64,000 bases of DNA, taken from assembly GCA_035771175.1 (NCBI GenBank), contig CM069610.1, positions 24,704,501 through 24,768,500 on the forward strand, written 5' to 3'. The notes beneath the pieces are model-generated. The model worked only from the letters and a program-made list of their open reading frames with translations, was not told the DNA's origin and did not search any database. The stretch's first letter is position 1; each line of letters begins with the position of its first letter. Origin of the DNA: Paratinospora sagittata. Lineage: Eukaryota; Streptophyta; Magnoliopsida; Ranunculales; Menispermaceae. The position numbers and the translations under genes are program-made. Positions 27,001 to 39,600 of the stretch are shown piece after piece.

Positions 27001-29300
27001 TCAGACGTGGATAGCGTGCTATTGGGTTGTGTGTCATGTTCTCAATTTGACAAATAGCAGGCTATAGCAAATCAATATATACACAAACCCGAGAGCTCGA
27101 GTTTTACGGACTTTCCGATAGCGTGTTATCGAGCCCTATAGCGCGCTATTGCCCATTTTACTAAAAATGAAAAGATCACGACAACTGCTTTATAGCGAAG
27201 TATCAAAGGGGATAGCGCGGTATAGACAATTTTTCAGAAAAACAAATGTTTTGTTATAGAACCCTATCAGCGTGCTATCAACACTGATGGTGCGCTAGTG
27301 CCTTAAGGAAAATTTTGGCAAATTGCTGGATAGCCTTCTTTTGTAAACTTAATATTTTGACACTCAAGAACCATTCCATTAACTCAAAACATATTGTATA
27401 AGATTAAAAACTTTTAAATAATTCAAAACTCATTGAAATTATGATTAAAACCTTTCGGAAAACATTTTTCAAAATGAAATACTATATTGAAGTGATTTTG
27501 AAGACTTTGCAGATTTCAGAGTTTTAGTGCTGAGATTGATCGAGAGGTTACCCTACACACCAAAGATCAAACTAATGCCTTACTTAGGCATGAGATATGT
27601 CTTCGTTCTTTTAGCTTGATCTTTGTAGACTTCGAAAGCTATTGTTCGATGTGATCTTGATGCAAGACAATTGATGCGTTCTTTTTTGTTGTGTTATCTT
27701 ACCGAGACCACTTCATATACTTACAACTTAAAACAATGGATAGCCTCTGCAAATCTAAGCACAAAAGGGATAAAATGAAGAACCTGCTGATCAACGACGT
27801 TATCATCAAGATAGATTGCAATTTTGATTCTATTCGGAACTTGTTTTGACAAATGCAAGAACCAATACTTTCTTCTCTTGAAAAACTCTTTGGAAAGCTC
27901 AATCTAACTTGCAAAAATCGTGTGTGTTGTATTTTTGAAAATCAGAGAATGAGTGGTTTATAAAATTAGAAGTTGCGGGTTAAAGGGCAAGAGAGTACAA
28001 AATGATTTGAATTCAAAACATTGTTTAATCTAAAGTTGTTTTGGGCGTGCGAGACAATGGGAATCATCAAGGTGTTAGTAGAGAATATTTCAATTAAGAT
28101 AACCAAGAGAAATTGTATAAGGAATAGAAAAATCGAGCAAGCAGAAGTGCCCACATTTTTCTCGTTAGAAATATCAGATTTTTTTCTCAGACGTGGATAG
28201 CGTGCTATTGGGTTGTGTATCATGTTCTCAATTGATAGATAGCAGGCTATAGCAGATCGATATACACAAACCCGAGAGCTCGAGTTTTACGGACTTTCCG
28301 ATAGCGTGTTATCGAGGCCTATATCGCGCTATTGCCCATTTTACTAAAAATGGAAAGATCACGGCACCAGCTTTATAGTGAAGTATCACAGGGGATAGCG
28401 CGGTATAGACAATTTTTCAGAAAAACAAACGTTTTGTTATAGAACCCTATCAGCGTGCTATCAACACTGAGAGTGCGCTAGTGCCTTCAGCAAAATTTTG
28501 GCAAATTGCTGGATAGCCTTATTTTTGTAAAATTAATATTTTGACACTCAAGAACCGTTCCATTAACTCAAAACATATTGTATAAGATTAAAAACTTTTA
28601 AATAATTCAAAACTCATTGAAATTATGATTAAAACCTTTCGGAAAACATTTTTTTCAAAATGAAATACTATATCGAAGTGATTTTGAAGACTTTGCAGAT
28701 TTCAGAGTTTTAGTGCCGAGATTGATCGAGAGGTTACCCAACACACCAACGATCAAACTAATGCCTTACTTAGGCATGAGATATGTCTTCGTTCTTTTAG
28801 CTTAATCTTTGTAGACTTCGACAGCAATTGTTCGATGTGTTCTTGATGCAAGACAATTGATGTGTTCTTTTTTGTTGTGTTATCTTACCGAGACCACTTC
28901 ATATATACTTACAACTTAAAACAATGGATAGCCTCTGCAAATCTAAGCACAAAAGGGATAAAATGAAGAACCTCCTGATCAACGACGTTATCATCAAGAT
29001 AGATTGCAATTTTGATTCTATTCGAAGCTTGTTTTGACAAATGCAAGAATCAATACTTTCTTCTCTTGAAAAACTCTTTGGAAAGCTCAATCTAACTTGC
29101 AAAAATCGTGTGTGTTGTATTTTTGGAAATCGGAGAATGAGTGTTTTATAAAATTAGAAGTTGCGGGTTAAAGGGCAAGAGAGTACATAATGATTTGAAT
29201 TCAAAACATTGTATAATCTAAAGTTATTTTGGGCGTGCGAGACAATGGGAATCATCTAGGTGTTAGTAGAGAATATTTCAATTAAGATAACCTGGAGAAA
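15049..29300. repeat. 7089-bp near-identical tandem duplication of six monomers
   Basis: Bases 15049-22211 match 22138-29300 at a constant offset of 7089 bp. That is six monomers, including one short 1159-bp monomer in each unit (phase marks 17083 and 24172). By eye I found only two substitutions: 15283 T versus 22372 C, and 21638 G versus 28727 C. The match stops at 15048/22137 on the left and 22212/29301 on the right. Rare private variants recur at the same place in both units, for example a TGATTGC-to-TAGATTGC-type change near 20722/27811 and an ATAAA-to-ATCAAA variant near 16783/23872. Both units lie inside one continuous array, so unequal sister-chromatid exchange is the simplest origin. 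An assembly artefact cannot be excluded from sequence alone. Confidence 0.93.
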
Positions 29301-32300
29301 CTGTATAAGGAATAGAAAAATCGAGCAAGCAGAAGTGCCCACATTTTTCTCGTTAGAAATATCAGATTTTTCTCTCAGACGTGGATAGCGTGCTATTGGG
29401 TTGTGTATCATGTTCTCAATTGACAGATAGCAGGCTATAGCAGATCGATATACACAAACCCGAGAGCTCGAGTTTTACGGACTTTCCGATAGCGTGTTAT
29501 CGAGCCCTATAGCGCGCTATTGGCCATTTTACTAAAAATGAAAAGATCACGGCAACTGCTTTATAGCGAAGTATCAAAGGGGATAGCGCGGTATAGACAA
29601 TTTTGCAGGAAAACAAATGTTTTGTTATAGAACCCTATCAGCGTGCTGTCAACATTGATAGTGCGCTACTGCCGTCAGAAAAATTTTGGCAAGTTGCTGC
29701 ATAGCCTTATTTTTGTAAAATTAATATTTTGACACTCAAGAACCATTCCATTAACTCAAAACATATTGTATAAGATTAAAAACTTTTAAATAATTCAAAA
29801 CTCATTGAAATTATGATTAAAACCTTTCGGAAAACATTTTTTCAAAATGAAATACTATATCGAAGTGATTTTGAAGACTTTGCAGATTTCAGAGTTTTAG
29901 TGCCGAGATTGATCGAGAGGTTACCCTACACACCAAAGATCAAACTAATGTCTTACTTAGGCATGAGATATGTCTTCGTTCTTTTAGCTTGATCTTTGTA
30001 GACTTCGAAAGCTATTGTTCGATGTGATCTTGATGCAAGACAATTGATGCGTTCTTTTTTGTTGTGTTATCTTACCGAGACCACTTCATATACTTACAAC
30101 TTAAAACAATGGATAGCCTCTGCAAATCTAAGCACAAAAGGGATAAAATGAAGAACCTGCTGATCAACGACGTTATCATCAAGACAGATTGCAATTTTGA
30201 TTCTATTCGAAGCTTGTTTTGACAAATGCAAGAATCAATACTTTCTTCTCTTGAAAAACTCTTTGGAAAGCTCAATCTAACTTGCAAAAATCGTGTGTGT
30301 TGTATTTTTGGAAATCGGGGAATGAGTGTTTTATAAAATTAGAAGTTGCGGGTTAAAGGGCAAGAGAGTACAAAATTATTTGAATTCAAAACATTGTATA
30401 ATCTAAAATTGTTTTGGGCGTGCCAGACAATGGGAATCATCTAAGTGTTAGTAGAGAATATTTCAATTAAGATAACCAAGAGAAATTGTATAAGGAATAG
30501 AAAAATCGAGCAAGCAGAAGTGACCACATTTTTCTCGTTAGAAATATCAGATTTTTTTCTCAGACGTGGATAGCGTGCTATTGGGTTGTGTATCATGTTC
30601 TCAATTGATAGATAGCAGGCTATAGCAGATCGATATACACAAACCCGAGAGCTCGAGTTTTACGGACTTTCCGATAGCGTGTTATCGAGGCCTATATCGC
30701 GCTATTGCCCATTTTACTAAAAATGGAAAGATCACGGCACCAGCTTTATAGTGAAGTATCACAGGGGATAGCGCGGTATAGACAATTTTTCAGAAAAACA
30801 AACGTTTTGTTATAGAACCCTATCAGCGTGCTATCAACACTGATAGTGCGCTAGTGCCTTCAGCAAAATTTTGGCAAGTTGCTGCATAGCCTTATTTTTG
30901 TAAAATTAATATTTTGACACTCAAGAACCATTCCATTAACTCAAAACATATTGTATAAGATTAAAAACTTTTAAATAATTCAAAACTCATTGAAATTATG
31001 ATTAAAACCTTTCGGAAAACATTTTTTCAAAATGAAATACTATATCGAAGTGATTTTGAAGACTTTGCAGATTTCAGAGTTTTAGTGCCGAGATTGATCG
31101 AGAGGTTACCCTACACACCAAAGATCAAACTAATGTCTTACTTAGGCATGAGATATGTGTTCGTTCTTTTAGCTTGATCTTTGTAGACTTCGAAAGCTAT
31201 TGTTCGATGTGATCTTGATGCAAGACAATTGATGCGTTCTTTTTTGTTGTGTTATCTTACCGAGACCACTTCATATACTTACAACTTAAAACAATGGATA
31301 GCCTCTGCAAAACTAAGCACAAAAGGGATAAAATGAAGAACCTGCTGATCAACGACGTTATCATCAAGACAGATTGCAATTTTGATTCTATTCGAAGCTT
31401 GTTTTGACAAATGCAAGAATCAATACTTTCTTCTCTTGAAAAACTCTTTGGAAAGCTCAATCTAACTTGCAAAAATCGTGTGTGTTGTATTTTTGGAAAT
31501 CGGGGAATGAGTGTTTTATAAAATTAGAAGTTGCGGGTTAAAGGGCAAGAGAGTACAAAATTATTTGAATTCAAAACATTGTATAATCTAAAGTTGTTTT
31601 GGGCGTGCCAGACAATGGGAATCATCTAAGTGTTAGTAGAGAATATTTCAATTAAGATAACCTGGAGAAACTGTATAAGGAATAGAAAAATCGAGCAAGC
31701 AGAAGTGCCCACATTTTTCTCGTTAGAAATATCAGATTTTTTTCTCAGACGTGGATAGCGTGCTATTGGGTTGTGTATCATGTTCTCAATTGACAGATAG
31801 CAGGCTATAGCAGATCGATATACACAAACCCGAGAGCTCGAGTTTTACGGACTTTTCGATAGCGTGTTATCGAGGCCTATAGCGCGCTATTGCCCATTTT
31901 ACTAAAAATGAAAAGATCACGGCAACTGCTTTATAGCGAAGTATCAAAGGGGATAGCGCGGTATAGACAATTTTGCAGGAAAACAAATGTTTTGTTAGAG
32001 AACCCTATCAGCGTGCTGTCAACATTGATAGTGCGCTACTGCGTTCAGAAAAATTTTGGCAAGTTGCTGCATAGCCTTATTTTTGTAAAATTAATATTTT
32101 GACACTCAAGAACCATTCCATTAACTCAAAACATATTGTATAAGATTAAAAACTTTTAAATAATTCAAAACTCATTGAAATTATGATTAAAACCTTTCGG
32201 AAAACATTTTTTCAAAATGAAATACTATATCGAAGTGATTTTGAAGACTTTGCAGATTTCAGAGTTTTAGTGCCGAGATTGATCGAGAGGTTACCCTACA

Positions 32301-33629
32301 CACCAAAGATCAAACTAATGTCTTACTTAGGCATGAGATATGTCTTCGTTCTTTTAGCTTGATCTTTGTAGACTTCGAAAGCTATTGTTCGATGTGATCT
32401 TGATGCAAGACAATTGATGCGTTCTTTTTTGTTGTGTTATCTTACCGAGACCACTTCATATACTTACAACTTAAAATAATGGATAGCCTCTGCAAAACTA
32501 AGCACAAAAGGGATAAAATGAAGAACCTGCTGATCAACGACGTTATCATCAAGACAGATTGCAATTTTGATTCTATTCGAAGCTTGTTTTGACAAATGCA
32601 AGAATCAATACTTTCTTCTCTTGAAAAACTCTTTGGAAAGCTCAATCTAACTTGCAAAAATCGTGTGTGTTGTATTTTTGGAAATCGGGGAATGAGTGTT
32701 TTATAAAATTAGAAGTTGCGGGTTAAAGGGCAAGAGAGTACAAAATTATTTGAATTCAAAACATTGTATAATCTAAAGTTGTTTTGGGCGTGCCAGACAA
32801 TGGGAATCATCTAAGTGTTAGTAGAGAATATTTCAATTAAGATAACCTGGAGAAACTGTATAAGGAATAGAAAAATCGAGCAAGCAGAAGTGCTCACATT
32901 TTTCTCGTTAGAAATATCAGATTTTTTTCTCAGACGTGGATAGCGTGCGATTGGGTTGTGTATCATGTTCTCAATTGACAGATAGCAGGCTATAGCAGAT
33001 CGATATACACAAACCCGAGAGCTCGAGTTTTACGGACTTTCCGATAGCGTGTTATCGAGGCCTATAGCGCGCTATTGCCCATTTTACTAAAAATGAAAAG
33101 ATCACGGCAACTGCTTTATAGCGAAGTATCAAAGGGGATAGCGCGGTATAGACAATTTTGCAGGAAAACAAATGTTTTGTTATAGAACCCTATCAGCGTG
33201 CTATCAACACTGATAGTGCGCTACAGCCTTCAGGAAAATTTTGGCAAATTGCTGGATAGCCTTATTTTTGTAAAATTAATATTTTGACACTCAAGAACCA
33301 TTCCATTAACTCAAAACATATTGTATAAGATCAAAAACTTTTAAATAATTCAAAACTCATTGAAATTATGATTAAAACCTTTCGGAAAATATTTTTTCAA
33401 AAATGAAATACTATATCGAAGTGATTTTGAAGACTTTGCTGATTTCAGAGTTTTAGTGCTGAGATTGATCGAGAGGTTACCCTACACACCAAAGATCAAA
33501 CTTAGGCCTTACTTAGGCATGAGATATGTCTTCGTTCTTTTAGCTTGATCTTTGTAGACTTCGCAAGCTATTGTTCGATGTGTTCTTGATGCAAGACAAT
33601 TGATGTGTTCTTTTTTGTTGTGTTATCTT
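29301..33629. repeat. Block of three closely related satellite monomers
   Basis: Monomers at phase marks 30074, 31259 and 32444 share derived variants that are rare elsewhere: GAAATCGGGGAATG, AAAATTATTTGAATTC, CGTGCCAGACAATGG and TTGCTGCATAGCC. This marks a locally homogenised block. The segment near 30.5-30.85 kb carries variants of the 28.1-28.5 kb copy (CACAGGGGATAG, AAACGTTTTG) at an offset of about 2373 bp, so the block is a mosaic that probably records gene conversion or an earlier dimer. Confidence 0.75.
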
Positions 33630-36600
33630 ACCGAGACCACTTCATATACTTACAACTTAAAACAATGGATAGCCTCTGCAAATCTAAGCACGAAAGGGAT
33701 AAAATGAAGAACCTGCTGATCAACGACGTTATCATCAAGACAGATTGCAATTTTGATTCTATTCGAAGCTTGTTTTGACAAATGCGAGAATCAATACTTT
33801 CTTCTCTTGAAAAACACTTTGGAAAGCTCAATCTAACTTGCAAAAATCGTGTGCGTTGTATTTTTGGAAATCGGAGAATGAGTGTTTTATAAAATTAGAA
33901 GTTGCAGGTTAAAGGGCAAGAGAGTACAAAATGATTTGAATTCAAAACATTGTATAATCTAAAGTTGTTTTCGGCGTGCGAGACAATGGGAATCATCTCG
34001 GTGTTAGTAGAGAATATTTCAATTAAGATAACCTGGAGAAATTGTATAAGGAATAGGAAAATCGAGCAAGCAGAAGTGCCCACATTTTTCTCGTTAGAAA
34101 TATCAGATTTTTTTCTCAGACGTGGACAGCGTGCTATTGGATTGTGTATCATGTTCTCAATTGACAGATAGCAGGCTATAGCAGATCGATATACACAAAC
34201 CCGAGAGCTTGAGTTTTACGGACTTTCTGATAGCGTGTTATCGAGGCCTATATCGCGCTATTGCCCATTTTACTAAAAATGGAAAGATCACGGCAACAGC
34301 TTTATAGCGAAGTATCAAAGGGGATAGCGCGGAATGGGCAATTTCTCAGAAAAACAAATGTTTTCTTATAGAACCCTATCAGCGTGCTATCAACACTGAT
34401 AGTGCGCTAGTGCCTTCAGGAAAATTTTGGCAAATTGCTGGATAGCCTTATTTTTGTAAAATTAATATTTTGACACTCAAGAACCATTCCATTAACTCAA
34501 AACATATTGTATAAGATTAAAAACTTTTAAATAATTCAAAACTCATTGAAATTATGATTAAAACCTTTCGGAAAACATTTTTTCAAAATGAAATACTATA
34601 TCGAAGTGATTTTGAAGACTTTGCAGATTTCAGAGTTTTAGTGCTGAGATTGATCGAGAGGTTACCCTACACACAAAAGATCAAACTAATGCCTTACTTA
34701 GGCATGAGATATGTCTTCGTTCTTTTAGCTTGATCTTTGTAGACTTCGAAAGCTATTGTTTGATGTGTTCTTGATGCAAGACAATTGATGTGTTCTTTTT
34801 TGTTGTGTTATCTTACCGAGACCACTTCATATATACTTACAACTTAAAACAATGGATAAAATGAAGGACTTGCTGATCAACGACGTTATCATCAAGGCAG
34901 ATTGCAATTTTGATTCTATTCGAAGCTTGTTTTGACAAATGCAAGAATCAATACTTTCTTCTATTGAAAAGCTCTTTGGAAAGCTCAATCTAACTTGCAA
35001 AAATCGTGTGTGTTGTATTTTTGGAAATCGGAGAATGAGTGTTTTATAAAATTAGAAGTTGCGGGTTAAAGGGCAAGAGAGTACAAAATGATTTGAATTC
35101 AAAACATTGTTTAATCTAAAGTTGTTTTGGGCGTGAGAGACAATGAGAATCATCTAGGTGTTAGTAGAGAATATTTCAATTAAGATAACCTGGAGAAATT
35201 GTATAAGGAATAGAAAAATCGAGCAAGCAGAACTGCCCACATTTTTCTCGTTAGAAATATCATATTTTTTTCTCAGACGTGGATAGCGTGCTATTGGGTT
35301 GTGTATCATGTTCTCAATTGACAGATAGCAGGCTATAGAAGATCGATATACACAAACCCGAGAGCTCGGCTTTTACGGACTTTCCGATAGCGTGTTATCG
35401 AGGCCTATAGCGCGTTATTGCCCATTTTACTAAAAATGGAATGATCACGGCAACAGCTTTATAGCGAAGTATCAAAGGGGGAAGCGCGGTATGGGCAATT
35501 TCTCAGAAAAACAAATGTTTTATTATAAAACCCTATTAGCGTGCTATCAACACTGATAGTGCGCTAGTGCCTTCAGGAAAATTTTGGCAAATTGCTGGAT
35601 AGCCTTATTTTTGTAAAACTAATATTTTGACACTCAAGAACCATTCCATTCACTCAAAACATATTGTATAAGATTAAAAACTTTTAAATAATTCAAAACT
35701 CATTGAAATTATCATTAAAACCTTTCGGAAAACATTTTTTCTAAATGAAATACTATATCGAAGTGATTTTGAAGACTTTGCAGATCTCAGAGTTTTAGTG
35801 TTGAGATTGATCGAGAGGTTACCCTGCACACCAAAGATCAAACTAATGCCTTACTTAGGCATGAGATATGTCTTCATTCTTTTAGCTTGATCTTTGTAGA
35901 CTTCGAAAGCTATTGTTCGATGTGATCTTGATGCAAGACAATTGATGCGTTCTTTTTTGTTGTGTTATCTTACCGAGACCACTTCAAATACTTACAACTT
36001 AAAACAATGGATAGCCTCTGCAAATCTAAGCACAAAAGGGATAAAATGAAGAACCTGCTGATCAACGACGTTATCATCAAGACAGATTGCAATTTTGATT
36101 CTATTCGAAGCTTGTTTTGACAAATGCAAGACTCAAAACTTTCTTCTCTTGAAAAACTCTTTGGAAAGCTCAATCTAACTTGCACAAATCGTGTGTGTTG
36201 TATTTTTGAAAATCAGAGAATGAGTGTTTTATAAAATTAGAAGTTGCGGGTTAAAGGGCAAGAGAGTACAAAATGATTTGAATTTAAAACATTGTTTAAT
36301 CTAAAGTTGTTTTGGGCGTGCGAGACAATGGGAATCATCTAGGTGTTAGTAGAAAATATTTCAATTAAGATAACCAGGAGAAATTGTATAAGGAATAGAA
36401 AAATCGAGCAAGCAGAACTGCCCACATTTTTCTCGTTAGAAATATCAGATTTTTTTCTCAGACGTGGATAGCGTGCTATTGGGTTGTGTATCATGTTCTC
36501 AATTGACAGATAGCAGGCTATAGCAGATCGATATACACAAACCCGAGAGCTTGAGTTTTACGGACATTCCGATAGCGTGTTATCGAGGCCTATAGCGCGC

Positions 36601-39600
36601 TATTGCCCATTTTACTAAAAATGGAAAGATCGCGGCAACAGCTTTATAGCGAAGTATCAAAGGGGGTAGCGCGGTATAGGCAATTTCTCAGAAAAACAAA
36701 TGTTTCATTATAAAACCCTATCAGCGTGCTATCAACACTAATAGTGCGCTAGTGCCTTCAGGAAAATTTTGGCAAATTGCTGGATAGCCTTATTTTTGTA
36801 AAATTAATATTTTGACACTCAAGAACCATTCCATTAACTCAAAACATATTGTATAAGATTAAAAACTTTTAAATAATTCAAAACTCAATGAAATTATGAT
36901 TAAAACCTTTCGGAAAACATTTTTTCAAAATGAAATACTATATCGAAGTGATTTTGAAGACTTTGCAGATTTCAGAGTTTTAGTGCTGAGATTGATCGAG
37001 AGGTTACCCTACACACCAAAGATCAAACTAATGCCTTACTTAGGCATGAGATATGTCTTCGTTCTTTTAGCTTGATCTTTGTAGACTTCGAAAGCTATTG
37101 TTTGATGTGTTCTCGATGCAAGACAATTGATGTGTTCTTTTTTGTTGTGTTATCTTACCGAGACCACTTCATATATACTTACAACTTAAAACAATGGATA
37201 AATTGAAGGACTTGCTGATCAACGACGTTATCATCAAGGCAGATTGCAATTTTGATTCTATTCGAAGTTTGTTTTGACAAATGCAAGAATCAATACTTTC
37301 TTCTATTGAAAAACTCTTTGGAAAGCTCAATCTAACTTGCAAAAATCGTGTGTGTTGTATTTTTGGAAATCGGAGAATGAGTGTTTTATAAAATTAGAAG
37401 TTGCGGGTTAAAGGGCAAGAGAGTACAAAATGATTTGAATTCAAAACATTGTTTAATCTAAAGTTGTTTTGGGCGTGCGAGACAATGAGAATCATCTAGG
37501 TGTTAGTAGAGAATATTTCAATTAAGATAACCTGGAGAAATTGTATAAGGAATAGAAAAATCGAGCAAGCAGAATTGCCCACATTTTCCTCGTTAGAAAT
37601 ATCAGATTTTTTTCTCAGACGTGGATAGCGTGCTATTGGGTTGTGTATCATGTTCTCAATTGACAGATAGCAGGCTATAGCAGATCGATATACAAAAACC
37701 CGAGAGCTCGAGTTTTACGGACTTTCCGATAGGGTGTTATCGAGGCCTATAGCGCGCTATTGCCCATTTTACTAAAAATGGAAAGATCGCGGCAACAGCT
37801 TTATAGCGAAGTATCAAAGGGGGTAGCGCGGTATAGGCAATTTCTCAGAAAAACAAATGTTTCATTATAAAACCCTATCAGCGTGCTATCAACACTGATA
37901 GTGCGCTAGTGCCTTCAGGAAAATTTTGGCAAATTGCTGGATAGCCTTATTTTTGTAAAATTAATATTTTGACACTCAAGAACCATTCCATTAACTCAAA
38001 ACATATTGTATAAGATTAAAAACTTTTAAATAATTCAAAACTCATTGAAATTATGATTAAAACCTTTCGGAAAACATTTTTTCAAAATGAAATACTATAT
38101 CGAAGTGATTTTGAAGACTGCGCAGATTTCAGAGTTTTGGTGCTGAGATTGATCGAGAGGTTACCCTACACACCAAAGATCAAACTAATACCTTACTTAG
38201 GCATGAGATATGTCTTCGTTCTTTTAGCTTGATCTTTGTAGACTTCGAAAGCTATTGTTCGAAGTGATCTTGATGCAAGACAATTGATGCGTTCTTTTTT
38301 GTTGTGTTATCTTACCGAGACCACTTCATATACTTACAACTTAAAACAATGGATAGCCTCTGCAAATCTAAGCACAAAAGGGATAAAATGAAGAACCTGC
38401 TGATCAACGACGTTATCATCAAGACAGATTGCAATTTTGATTCTATTCGAAGCATGTTTTGACAAATGCAAGACTCAATACTTTCTTCTCTTGAAAAACT
38501 CTTTGGAAAGCTCAATCTAACTTGCACAAATCGTGTGTGTTGTATTTTTGAAAATCAGAGAATGAGTGTTTTATAAAAATAGAAGTTGCGGGTTAAAGGG
38601 CAAGAGAGTACAAAATGATTTGAATTTAAAACATTGTTTAATCTAAAGTTGTTTTGGGCGTGCGAGACAATGGGAATCATCTAGGTGTTAGTAGAGAATA
38701 TTTCAATTAAGATAACCTGGAGAAATTGTATAAGGAATAGAAAAATCGAGAAAGCAGAACTGCCCACATTTTTCTCGTTAGAAATATCAGATTTTTTTCT
38801 CAGACGTGGATAGCGTGCTATTGGGTTGTGTATCATGTTCTCAATTGACAGATAGCAGGCCATAGCAGATCGATATACACAAACCCGAGAGCTCGAGTTT
38901 TACGGACTTTCCGATAGCGTGTTATCGAGGCCTATAGCGCGCTATTGCCCATTTTACTAAAAATGGAAAGATCGCGGCAACAGCTTTATAGCGAAGTATC
39001 AAAGGGGGTAGCGCGGTATAGGCAATTTCTCAGAAAAACAAATGTTTCATTATAAAACCCTATCAGCGTGCTATCAACACTAATAGTGCGCTAGTGCCTT
39101 CAGGAAAATTTTGGCAAATTGCTGGATAGCCTTATTTTTGTAAAATTATTATTTTGACACTCAAGAACCATTCCATTAACCCAAAACATATTGTATAAGA
39201 TTAAAAACATTTAAATAATTCAAAACTCATTGAAATTATGATTAAAACCTTTCGGAAAACATTTTTTCAAAATGAAATACTAGATCGAAGTGATTTTGAA
39301 GACTTTGCAGATTTCAGAGTTTTAGTGCTGAGATTGATCGAGAGGTTACCTTACACACCAAAGATCAAACTAATGCCTTACTTAGGCATGAGATATGTCT
39401 TCGTTCTTTTAGCTTGATCTTTGTAGACTTCGAAAGCTATTGTTTGATGTGTTCTTGATGCAAGACAATTGAGGTGTTCTTTTTTGTTGTGTTATCTTAC
39501 CGAGACCACTTCATATATACTTACAACTTAAAAAAATGGATAAAATGAAGGACTTGCTGATCAACGACGTTATCATCAAGGCAGATTGCAATTTTGATTC

